A stretch of DNA of 64,000 nt from positions 138,491 through 202,490 of the forward strand of contig MNCI01016508.1 in the NCBI GenBank assembly GCA_015680685.1. Reading direction: 5' to 3'. Made by a program: the position numbers and the translations under genes. Source of the DNA: Gnetum montanum. Taxonomy: Eukaryota; Streptophyta; Gnetopsida; Gnetales; Gnetaceae. The notes beneath the pieces are model-generated. The model ran no database searches. It saw only the letters and a list, made by a program, of their open reading frames with translations, and had not been told where the DNA came from. Below, one piece after another: positions 37,251 to 48,012 of the stretch (position 1 is the first letter of the stretch; each line of letters opens with the position of its first letter).

Positions 37251-39321
37251 GACATCCATGCTAATCATCCATAAGGCTCCTTAGTTTTTCTAATTTTTTT
37301 TCTTTTTCATAGTTTTGAATTTTGCAAGTTATTTATTTTACACATTTTTTATTTCAAAACTTCTTTCTATTTTACATCATTTTTTGTTTTACATCATCGT
37401 TAGTATATTTGAATCTTTCTTAAATATTTTACACTTTCTCATATATTTTATTTTGTTTTTCTTAGCATGATTTTCAAATTTTTGCTAATAAACATGCTTT
37501 GTGTCAACAGGACACAGTAGTGCCATAGCTACTACTAATGGTGGTTTGTGCTTAATGTTTAATTTGATAATGTCTAGTTTCTATTTTGAATTTTTATAAA
37601 AATGGCTTAGTCATGGTTTCTTTTTCATGGAATAGGCAGTGAGTCCATGACATCCACCCATTCATAAACTCTATGGTTTTCCTTGTTTTGGAAGATTGAG
37701 ATTCCTTTCATTAAATAAACCTTAAATAGATAGATGACCTTGGTAGTTTTCAGAATTGGGAAGGATTCAAAGGTTTGTACAAGGTGTGACTTCAAGGAAA
37801 CTCAATACTCTTTGTACTCTTCTACTTACTTGGGTGCTTGAGTATTTTCATAGACTTCTTACCATTCCATATCATCCAATAATAGGAAGTTAAATAATGT
37901 CTTTGCATGATGTGGTTCTTATGCAAAAAAAAAATAAACATAAAAAATAAAAAATAAAACATTATGGGAATTCAAAGCACACTCCTTAGACAAATAAACG
38001 AGCTACAAGAATTGGTTAAGAAAGACATGTTACCCATGGTTGAAGGTCCCCTCTAACTAAGGCCCTCTCTTACTTCTTCTTCTCTTTTATCCTCTTTATG
38101 GAATGGTGGTTTTTTTGTGGTTGCACTCTTGTGTCTCAAGGAGGTGGATCGGTCTTGGAGTGATGATGCGAAGTCACTGAAAGAGGTTGGTTTTGGTCTG
38201 GACTAAGGATGGATCTTCTCAAGTCATTTTAAACACAAATTCCACAAGGAACTTCTTATTACCTCAATTTGGAATTCCATTCCACCTTCTCCATCATCCA
38301 TCTTTGCTAACCATAATTCATCTCACTACTAGTGTCGATGTTCTTGATCTCGTGTCTTGGTCTGATGTACTTTTATTCTTTGGTAAAATATTCTGAGCTT
38401 TGATCCTCAACTTCCATTGACCATTAATCACCTATGGGGCCCATGGACTCCTTAGGTTGAGGTTATGCAAGGGCAAACAAGGCATGTTCCTACTATGGGG
38501 AGGACCCACTTGCATATCCCTTGGTTAGGTTCATTAAGTACCTTATCCTTAAACATTCTCGCAATTAGAATCTTTCATACACCCATCTTCTACATCACAC
38601 CATGTGCTCATTTACATATTCTATTCATTAAACATGTTCTCCATTGAATTTTTTAGTTTTTGAGCTTTCAAAGATCATCTTCAATGCTTTTATTATATTC
38701 TTGGATTTTCTGGAATTCCATGAACCCCAAATTCATTGAAAAATTCCTTTTATTTTTCAAGATATTTAAGTTTTAAAATATTTGCCTATGGACCCCGTAT
38801 AAGGGGCCCCATCGACAAAGAAAACCCGTATACATGGCCTCATATATGGGGCCCCATCAATGTAAGGGAAAAATAGTATTTATATGTGTGATCCCTCTTG
38901 AGAAATTTTGCATTTTCTCACAAACACCAAAGGAGTTTTTCAACTTTTCAAAGCCCAGAACCTTTCAGAGCTCATAACTTCCTAACTATTTATCCAAATC
39001 ACTCCATTCTTCAACCCCATAGCTACCACAGGTAAGCTCTTCATCGTGGAGGTCAAAAATGTGTCATTTTTTATAGAAATTTTTTTTTCATTTTCTAAGT
39101 CCCACAAAGGTTTAACTAAGAAATCAACTATTAAATGCCAATTTACAAGAGTTTAACCTTTCCAACAAGCTTAGGTGACATTTACAATAAATAACTAATA
39201 AAATAATCAATCTACCATGGTCCTACCTTAGCCAAAGTGTAACTAACTAACAAGAAAAGGTATTCGAATATTTAGAGTTACACACTATATCTACTAATCC
39301 ATTGATGTGTTGTGACCATAG
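37251..39321 (+). other. C untranslated stretch between integrase and third ORF
   Basis: T-rich tract (37290-37450), A-rich tract (37925-37965), the hairpin at 38464, and a segment at 38790-38880 with two GGGGCCCCATC motifs that also occur in C's LTR. No protein-like frame. Confidence 0.6.
38464..38516 (+). other. conserved RNA hairpin (C copy)
   Basis: TATGCAAG (38464-38471) and CTTGCATA (38509-38516) form a perfect 8-bp stem. The loop has TATGGGGAGGA at 38494-38504. Confidence 0.65.
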
Positions 39322-42153
39322 ATGACACCAAAGGAAAAGCACACACAGGAAGGAAGACCATCTCAACCCAAGGAGAAACAACCTAGAATGGGAAGAGGCC
39401 AAGAACATGCCCAAGAAGAACCACTAGCAACCCACACCATAGGTCCTCTTAGGGAAGAGGTAGAAGTGGAATCTATTAGATAAATTTTAGAACTAGCAGC
39501 AACAACAGAACACTCCCATTGGGAAGATGTGTCAACACCATAAGCAAATATGGAGGTGACCTTGACAGAGGCTTTCTTGAATCAGATCAAATTGTGAGAG
39601 GTTTAGAAAATAGTGCTCCAAGAGTTAAACTTTGGCCCATTCCTAGAGCAAGCACCAAAATAAGTGTAGGACCAAGTAAAGGCCTCTCCCATGTGGCCAA
39701 TCTTCACTTCCACCAAGGAGTGGTACAAGAGAGAGACATTCCTAGAACAATAAAAAGCTTAGATCAACGGTGAAAATCAAGGACATCTTAATGCCCTACT
39801 CAATGCAGGCCATTACTACAGTGCTTGGGTTGCCCAAAATAGGAGCAAATCTTGCTGAGATCTTGATGCAAGCATATTCCATCCTAGAATGGATTCAATG
39901 GTACTATGGTATCAACTGCAAGAAGTTTAGCATGCTCACATCAATAGAGAGGATACACTAAAAGATTGAATTTTTTCACCTCAATCCCACAATGAGGCCA
40001 AGTAAAATCACCACCTTCTCTACCTAAGAATGTGCCACTCGAAGTGGAAGACTCCCCATCAACCTTCCACAGCTAATCTATCTAGATATGGAGAAGTGGT
40101 TTAAAGAAACAGGAAGGCATTCCCCTTTCCATGTCTCATTAGGAAACTTTGTAGAAGGGGAGGAATAGCCCACTACACCAATGATGTCATTAGGAAAGTT
40201 CTAACTACCAATTGGGTGGAACTAATGAAAGATAAGATGCCTACAATGACTATCCAAGAAGAGGGGTAGTGACCACCACCTCCACCTACCACTTAAACAA
40301 CTGTGTCAAACATCACTACAACTGCCCAATGATTGCAAGAATATAGGGAATGGCTCTTGAGTGAACAAGAATAACAAGCAAGCATGAGTGGCAGGGACCC
40401 ATCTATGTATAGACCAACAATTAGTTACTTAAATGAGGTGACTTGGACAATCAGTTTGATGGGTGGAGGTGTATCCATATTCCTATCCCAAAGAATGCAG
40501 CTACCTATGAGGTCAAATCTGAGCATCAAAAAGGTCATAGTATCTCTCATAGAACAATAGCCACTCTTAGAAATATCTTGAAATGTTACGAGATTCTTAA
40601 TGTGCTTGGAGGAGGGTGAGGGGACAATAGTTTTGGTGATGTAGCACTAGGGGTAGGAGATTGCAGTAGAAGTGATCATTGATTGTATTGTCAAAACACC
40701 CAATGCACCTACAGCATCTATACCAGACATCACTACACTTAAGGATGTGTAGATGTCCACAAGACTCATAAGCAGTAGATTAAATGCAACGCAGCATGAA
40801 GAATTTTTGGACCAACTAGTGGGAACCAAGCAACCGCTTCTAAATTTCTTTGACCTTCTAGATAATATTACTGTAACCTAATTGGAGCTGCTTAAGGAAA
40901 AGGGAAATGACATCATATTGAAAGGGCAACTTGAAATAGCAAAGGAGTAAAATGAACGCTTGGCTGTGGAAGTTGCTAAATTAAGAGCCTAGATTGCCAA
41001 CCCCACATTTCTCAACCCAGCATCAACAAGAGGTGAAGATATGGAATAACTTCACAGTAAACTAAAAGGGGTTGAGGGTGCACTGGAGATGATGGTGTTC
41101 TACTAATCCTTGGCAAAGGCCACAAAACATAAAATTCATAAGGCCTTGGATCAAACCTGCCAAGAGAATGTACAACTAATTACAAAGAACCATGTACAAC
41201 TAATCACAAAGAACCATTTCCTGCAAAATGTTGATGCACACAAGCAAAAATTACTTGATTTCATCCATCAATAGTAGGAGAAAATGGCCAAAGCAAACAC
41301 AAAACTAAGGAAATTGGTAGCAAAAAAAATAGAAATCTCTTCATGGAGGAGGTTTGTGCCCTTTACCAGAAAACTATAATTGATGTAGCCATCTAGAAAT
41401 CGAAGGCTCTCAAATTTGAGCAAGTCAAGAACCATTATAGAGAATAGGTCAGTCTACAAAAGCAAGTAAATAAAAAACACATCTAGTTGGTGAAGGTAAA
41501 AGTGAATGAAACCCTCCAATAGCTCTAGCAGGGAAAGGAAGTGCATAAACCCATTGTTAATGGGATAGACTCCTACAACAATGCAGAAATCCATATGAAG
41601 GAGCTACAAATTGAGAAGATGATAGAATATATGGAGCTCACTAATCTCTGTTACACAAATCTAGCCATGTTGCAAATGACCGTGGTCAGAATTGGAAAAA
41701 CAAGTGGTCAGCTTGTACTTGTCGTATGAGGCTAAGTTCAAGCATCACAAAGACACCAAGTAGAAGCTTGTGGTGACAAATATTGAACTCGAAGTTCTAA
41801 AGGCACGATTCACTAACCAACAATTAACTACTGAGAACCTGGCCAAAAGGATCAATGACTACTAGAAGCTGCAGAATGCAGTCAGGGTTTTTTATATCAA
41901 ACACAAATAGTTTCACTACCTAGTTTGTCAACATTAAGGAGATGTTTTCAATAATGCCTTGTTTGTGGGATATCCCCATTCCAGCCCACATTGGTGATGC
42001 TGCATGGACTATGAATGATCCCCCAAGTAAGGAGGAGAAGATGAAGGCATTACTAGATTCCTTTTGCCTTCCACAGAAGATTGTAGCTATAGCAGGATAT
42101 CCACAGCTGGCTCAACTACCACACATGCCTAAAGCTGGCAAAGGTCCTTCATG
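39322..42153 (+). pseudogene. C third ORF, putative plant transposon-type protein with coiled coil
   Basis: The ATG follows TTGTGACCATAG, a usable 3' splice site. The frame opens MTPKEKHTQEGRPSQPK. Broken frames cover 2.8 kb. HSPFPCLIRKLCRRGGI near 40120-40165 matches the motif in B. A long Lys/Glu/Leu-rich heptad-like part follows (about 40880-41800). The tail near 42000-42153 (PHMPKAGKGPS) is Pro-rich. It lies between integrase and the polypurine tract, as an env-like gene would, but shows no signal peptide or membrane anchor. Confidence 0.55.
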
Positions 42154-42379
42154 AGCCTCCATCACCTAGGGCTATCTGATCTTCTCCACTACCTTCATGT
42201 CATCAAAGGATGTGCTATTAAATTTTTTTGTATTCATGTCATGATGTTTAATTTTTTGTCATGAACACCACAATTTTTGTAATTTGCTAATTTGTACACT
42301 TAGGCGCTTAGTTTTATCAAGTTAATTTGTTATGTCAAGAATCAGTTAGTAATCCCATACCTTCCCAATTTTGTAAGGG

Positions 42380-42415
42380 AACTCGAGGATGAGTTTTCAT
42401 TTAGTCGTGGGGGTA
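42380..42415 (+). promoter_or_regulatory. C hairpin and polypurine tract
   Basis: AACTCG-AGGA-TGAGTT (42380-42395, one G-U pair), then TTTAGTCGTGGGGGTA up to the LTR. Confidence 0.7.
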
Positions 42416-43363
42416 TGATGAGTGTCAAAGTGTCATATCGATGGGCCCCTATTGATGTGGCCTTGTCGACAAGCCCCCATTGAAATGATCTCATTTACAT
42501 GGTGTTTCCCCCTCGACAGGGGCACATCGACATAGCATTTGCTACATCTATGGGGCCCCGTCAATGCAATACTGTAGCAAAAACTATAAATACGAGCTCC
42601 CCAATCATGTTTATGCATAAGTCATAGTAGTAGCAGAGCTATTGCAGTTTGTTCATTTGAAAGTTAGAATATTTTCCCAAGTGCCTACAATAGGAGTCAT
42701 TAAGTGTATGGATCTTTATTTGAGCACTATTGTACTTGAACCATACCAGTGTGTACAGCAATAAAGACAATCTTCTTGATAAACCTTGTAGCATTCTAAA
42801 TAGTTTAAATGTTTTATTTTTGCATTTAATGTTTTCTGTTATTTGTTTAATATTTCTTAGTAATTAAGCTAATTAAGTGATTAAGTAAGATAAGTTAAAT
42901 AGGTTAAATACATAAGTACAATTGCTTTGAGTATAAACATGTATTCGCTTGGTAATCCTAGTAGCATTATTGCTTGGTGCACCTAGCAGTGTAGCACTTG
43001 GTAACCTAGCAGTGGATACGTGGGTTTAAGACATGTACAGAAAATGGGATCAAATGCTTATGTTAGGACTAGTTAGAGAATAGTTAATTAGTTAAACTAA
43101 ATTAGTTATTAAATTACTTCATCTCTCTACCTTAAGTACCAAAGAACATTAAACACAAAACAATAAAAATCATATGCCTTAATTACTCTTAATCATACCA
43201 TGTGCATCACAAGTGTAATTGGGAAGACAAAAAATGACTTTTATGGAAAGGTTCACTTCTTAGAATACTAGTGTACCAGAAACTATAGAGTCCATGAAAT
43301 TAGACTATATCATGAGTGAATGCATTGTATGGTTGGATGTAAGGGCACCTTAACCATTGATCA
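42416..43363 (+). repeat. C 3' LTR
   Basis: TGATGAGTGTCAAAGTG to ATTGATCA. U3 has GGGGCCCC, ATCGA and TCGACA motifs around 42435-42560. TATA box at 42585, AATAAA near 42760. Confidence 0.85.
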
Positions 43364-44002
43364 AGTGGGACGTACTTGAACACATTTCATGACCGGAAAT
43401 AAAGATTGAGATTACTTTTCATCATTACAGCATCCACTTAGTTTTATTTCTATTTACTTAGAATAATGTTCACTTTTTTCTCTTAGATTAGTAATTACTG
43501 CTTTCCTAGTTAATGTTTACTATTCCATGTACTTTACTTTCACTATTATTAAGTGATATGGATATGATTGGTTTTGAGCGTTAAGTGTAGTCGTTTGACA
43601 ACCCAGTAGTGTTATCACTTGGTATGCCTAGTAGTGGTACACTTGGTAATGCCAATGATGACTGCATGAGTCCAAGACATGAATGGCAAGCCAAGAACAA
43701 ATATCCATCACATAGGCTAGAGTAGATTCATTATATATTTTACCTAGGTTTAGAAACCATTTTCATTCCATTATATTTGCTAAGAGCCAAATGAGCCAAA
43801 CAACATCAGTTATCTTATACCACATTGTGAGCTAAACCATACGTGACAAAGCTACCACTAGCTTCACGTGGGAAGAAAACAATCACAAACTTAAACCAAT
43901 TACTAGCATAATCACATTACTTTGTTTATGGATTACAATATGGTCGCATGTGAACACTTGTGACTTGTATGGTTGGATATTGGATTACTCCACCACTCAT
44001 CA
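43364..44002 (+). repeat. B 3' LTR, second part
   Basis: Starts with the AGTGG duplication, continues the LTR cut at 22666 and ends ACTCATCA. It contains the uninterrupted CTAGG site that A1 hit in the other LTR. Confidence 0.85.
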
Positions 44003-46521
44003 ATTTGACTTTTATGTTTGCAGGATAATCATTTAATAAGATCCAATAAAATTTAAACCCACCAGCTAACATTAGTTAACATTTTTCATTCGCTAATGAG
44101 CAAAATCCCTTCCATAAAACTACATTTCAACATATCAAAGAACCTGAACTATAACTTGTAAAAGTAATTCAAGTTGTTACACATTTTCCTAACAAGTTCT
44201 AGGTGATCGAGAGGTTTTTACGTGTTAGAGTAAAAATAAAAATAAAAATAAAATCCCAAATTAAGTTTTCGTTTTAAATTTCATACTTCATCGATCTCAA
44301 AGTGAATTAATCATTTATGCATATAATCTATCAAAAAGATCCATATTTTTCAGAAATGATACTTTCTTGATTCCTGTTAGACCTAAAATGTTTTAGAGAT
44401 TTTGAAGGTTTGCTTTAAGTATTGAAACAAGGACTATCATTTGAAGCGATGGTAAGTTGCTTGTTTCTCAAGCTAAAGACCTGGATTTGAGCCTAGGCAT
44501 AGCACCTTGAAGAGGTTAGGCTTTTCTCATCTACCAACCCTTTTGGGACGCCGCTTAATGGGATAAGCACTATGGCTTTGGGCGATGATCCTTCTACTTT
44601 AAGTAAACTCAATGAAAAAATGATTGCCAAGAATGTTAAAATCCTTGAGTCCCTAAGTAAATTTGATAATATGGAGATGAATATGTTGATGATATCAAAA
44701 CCATAGAGCATCAACTAGCTTGCTGCATAATTGTATGGAAACATTAGTTTTTCCATGTCAAGATTAAAAATAAACTATAAAAAATTATAAAAAATATGAA
44801 TCTTTTTCTAAGCAAAGCCAACATGACAATGTTAAAATGGCATACAATTGAAAAGATGCATTCAAACAAATTTCTTATAAACTTAGTATATAATTGTAAT
44901 GTAGAGGTAGCATTCCCACACTCAGATTCTTGATTAGCTTACTCCTACAAACAAAGAGCAACTAAATTATTTTTAGGTTTTAAAACTCCACAATGGTTGG
45001 CAAAAAAATTAGAGGCAATAGAGTAGTGGCTAGCAACTAGGGATTAGAAGCATCAAATTTGATAACTTTCAATAGTAACACTAAATTTGGGATAGATCCA
45101 CAATGACTTCGTCCTTTTCAAAACAAAATACTATGCCTAAGCTCAATAGTCTTCTAATAATCAAAATAAAAAATATAAATTTTATGATAAATTCATATAC
45201 TAACTAGTATTGGAAATATTTTGTGAAGTTGCTTATATATGGGTTGGAAATATCTATATATAAGTAAAGTAGCTAATTTTTTTATATGAAATGGGTTGAA
45301 AATATTTATACATAGGTAAAGTATCTAATTTTTATATATATCTATGATTTCATAAAGTAAGAAATTCCAACCTTGCAACCTACCAATAGCTAGATGAGAT
45401 AAAACTAAGTTGATGATTATGGTTATGAACCCTTTTACGATAACAGGGTAAGAAGCGTAGCTTTAAATTGCAGTGACAAATTTAAATAACATAATAAAAT
45501 GTTGTAGCACATTATCTTTTCTCTAAACACAGAAGTCATTGCTCTAAACATCAAACCTATAGTTTTTAAACACATTGAAAAAGAAAGCTCTAAATTCAAA
45601 CTGCAATCTTTACCTTTCGTGGTGGGAACAAAACGTAACCTCAAAACACTACATGCAGATTCTCCCTTGTTTAATACAAGAAATGCAGTAACCCTTGGTT
45701 ACAATGCAGTTTATTATAGAAAACTATCTAAAACCTGCAGTAGCCGTATGTTTGAAACTATATTTATCGCATATAATCTGTTACAATGTAATTAATACGA
45801 AAGCCCAGTAAAATATTTCTACTGACCCAGCTAAAATCCAAAATTGGAGCAACAAAGAGAAACAAATGAAACAGTAACCAACACCGGCGAGAAAGGGAAT
45901 CTGCAGAAGCTGCGCTGGCATGCACATGAACTGATTATCCATACCATGCTTGATTGGAACTTGGAAGCCCTTGTTGACTTACTTCCCCATAAATTCAAAC
46001 AATTTTTCTCTCAAAATATGCGATTTGCTTGGCCTCGACGTGACGTAAAGAAAAAAGCAGTAATAATTTTGCTGCATAATTCAGTCATCATGCATAGACC
46101 GTTTCTGGAATTTAGCAATTTAAAATATCTGAGTCAGACAAACTTGCTTAAGAGGTTAGAAAAAAGCAGGAAGGATTGCTTACATAGAAGAGAGGCTTGA
46201 TTTAGCTAATAACAGGAGATTTCAGGCTTAACATTTTAAATAAGTTTACTGGAAAGATGGTAATATCTAGAAAGGCAAATGATATTTTAGATATAAATTT
46301 GAAAATGCAGTTGTCACCGTAGGAAGGACAGATATGGCAGGGATACCCAACGGATAAGGTACCTAATAATTTGGATTGCAGCGGGCAATGTTGACATTTC
46401 AGATAGGAGGCGAATAAAGCTGTCCCAAAGTGGAGAGAAAATGGTGCCAAACTATAAAAACTAGAGAAGATGAAGATGGAGTCAACTTTTTCAAGCAACT
46501 TGCAACCCTTTTCCAGAAATG
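44003..46521. other. right flank of B: SINE-like repeat and no firm gene
   Basis: ATTTG (44003-44007) is the right target duplication. A SINE-like repeat lies at 44443-44612. The longest frame, ATG 45946 to 46200 (84 residues, rich in Leu, Lys and Phe), matches nothing I know and may be chance. Confidence 0.5.
44443..44612 (+). mobile_element. SINE-like repeat, forward copy
   Basis: GCGATGGTAAGTTGCTTG (A-box-like) and GGATTTGAGCCTAGG (B-box-like) are followed by a body similar to the reverse complement of 4640-4780. The relation to 4640-4830 is clear along the length. Confidence 0.55.
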
Positions 46522-47421
46522 TTTTATAGTTTAATCTTATTTAATTTGGGTTATCTTCCAGAGGCTGCACCAGTTAACTCTGTAAATAATATCTAATTTA
46601 AACTTCTTTTATTTCTTTTTGGTTTTATAGTTTAATCTTATTTAATTTGGGTTATCTTCCAGAGGCTGCACCAGTTAACTCTGTAAATAATATCTAATTT
46701 AAACTTCTTTTATTTCTTTTTGGTTTTATAGTTTAATCTTATTTAATTTGGGTTATCTTCCAGAGGCTGCACCAGTTAACTCTGTAAATAATATCTAATT
46801 TAAACTTCTTTTATTTCTTTTTGGTTTTATAGTTTAATCTTATTTAATTTGGGTTATCTTCCAGAGGCTGCACCAGTTAACTCTGTAAATAATATCTAAT
46901 TTAAACTTCTTTTATTTCTTTTTGGTTTTATAGTTTAATCTTATTTAATTTGGGTTATCTTCCAGAGGCTGCACCAGTTAACTCTGTAAATAATATCTAA
47001 TTTAAACTTCTTTTATTTCTTTTTGGTTTTATAGTTTAATCTTATTTAATTTGGGTTATCTTCCAGAGGCTGCACCAGTTAACTCTGTAAATAATATCTA
47101 ATTTAAACTTCTTTTATTTCTTTTTGGTTTTATAGTTTAATCTTATTTAATTTGGGTTATCTTCCACCAGTTAACTACGTAAATAATATCTAATTTAAAC
47201 TTCTTTTATTTCTTTTCGGTTTTATAGTTTAATCTTATTTAATTTGGGTTATCTTCCCGAGGCTGCACCAGTTAACTCCGTAAATAATATCTAATTTAAA
47301 CTTCTTTTATTTCTTTTTGGTTTTATAGTTTAACCTTATTTAATTTGGGTTATCTTCCAGAGGCTGCACCAGTTAACTCCGTAAATAATATCTAATTTAA
47401 ACTTCTTTTATCTCTTTTTGG
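46522..47421 (+). repeat. nine-copy 101-bp tandem array
   Basis: Units start at 46522, 46623, 46724, 46825, 46926, 47027, 47128, 47220 and 47321. Each opens TTTTATAGTTTAATC and holds GAGGCTGCACCAG. The first six look identical. The seventh lacks 9 bp, and the last three carry point changes. Each unit also has a pyrimidine run ending in TTTTATAG, like a 3' splice site. No coding frame crosses the units. Confidence 0.95.
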
Positions 47422-47464
47422 TTGTCTGGGTTATGATGGAAATTTGTACAGAGCTCAAGCACTC

Positions 47465-47905
47465 TTATGATTATTCATTCCCTCATAAGAGTAGCAGTAC
47501 ATACATTCTTGTTCTTGTGCTGCTTCTTTTTCTGTTTTTCCTGCGCTGTCTCTGTTTGTCTCTCTGCATTTGCTTGAGGCCCTGCCCCTGCGTAAGTTGC
47601 TACATTCATCAATCAATCATGGCCTCTCGTAGTTGGATTCAGCAGATCTTCTTCTTTCAATAATCATAAAGATCTTCACCATTTACTATCATTGCTCCAA
47701 GATTTACCAGAAAATACAGATGAGCAGCTCACTCACTTCTTTCACTCCAAATTTCCCAGCCCCAACCAAAGCACAAATAAGTAAAAGCTTTCATTTTGCT
47801 CTTCGATCTGTGTATTTTATTCAGGTTTATCAGGTCTTCTTCGCATGGTGTGGCCGATCTTAAGTTTAAGTTCTTGTTTTTGTACCTTTTTAAGTATGTC
47901 TGTCA
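47465..47905 (+). pseudogene. broken copy of a putative first exon with its 5' leader
   Basis: Similar along its length to 53770-54230. The ATG at 47619 opens MASRSWIQQ but reaches a stop at 47661. A deletion of about 13 bases relative to the other copy changes the frame. The donor site is also weakened (AAG|TAAAAG at about 47785). The LINE follows directly, so it may sit in what was the intron. The gene is not recognised. Confidence 0.5.
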
Positions 47906-48012
47906 GAATCCTGATAAATGCCCAGCCCTGTTGCAGCGCACTGGCCTCATTAGACTTGGAGATTGCAGGCTGCAGGCACACTTGGAGCAACAGACGGTAG
48001 GGCGCGGCCAAG

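Larger units (their letters stand above)
22667..43363 (+). mobile_element. Ty3/gypsy element C, the only copy with RT and integrase, nested in B's 3' LTR
   Basis: The LTRs are 942 and 948 bp. Flanks are ATTGG (22662-22666) and AGTGG (43364-43368); the intact B site at 5990 reads AGTGG. Internal order is primer site, gag, protease, RT (cut by D), RNase H, integrase, untranslated stretch with hairpin, third ORF and polypurine tract. Integrase lies behind RT, which marks Ty3/gypsy. I see no chromodomain, which with the primer site and third ORF fits the Athila/Tat side of the family. The element spans 20.7 kb including about 7.4 kb of D. Confidence 0.85.
5753..44002 (+). mobile_element. Ty3/gypsy element B, interrupted by A1 and C
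   Basis: ATTTG lies directly before the 5' LTR (5748-5752) and again directly after the 3' LTR (44003-44007), a perfect 5-bp target duplication. Both LTRs are split: the 5' one by A1 and the 3' one by C. Removing both gives LTRs of about 875 bp each. The internal part (13789-22425) has degenerate gag and protease, no reverse transcriptase or integrase that I can find, and a long third ORF. Confidence 0.85.

Noticed and set aside
45844-46200. 118-residue frame starting at TTG
   Set aside because: No ATG before codon 35, no promoter or splice signals, no recognised motif; kept only as a note in the flank entry.
46522-47421. Possible CRISPR-like array
   Set aside because: Units are contiguous 101-bp direct repeats without spacers; this is a plant tandem repeat.
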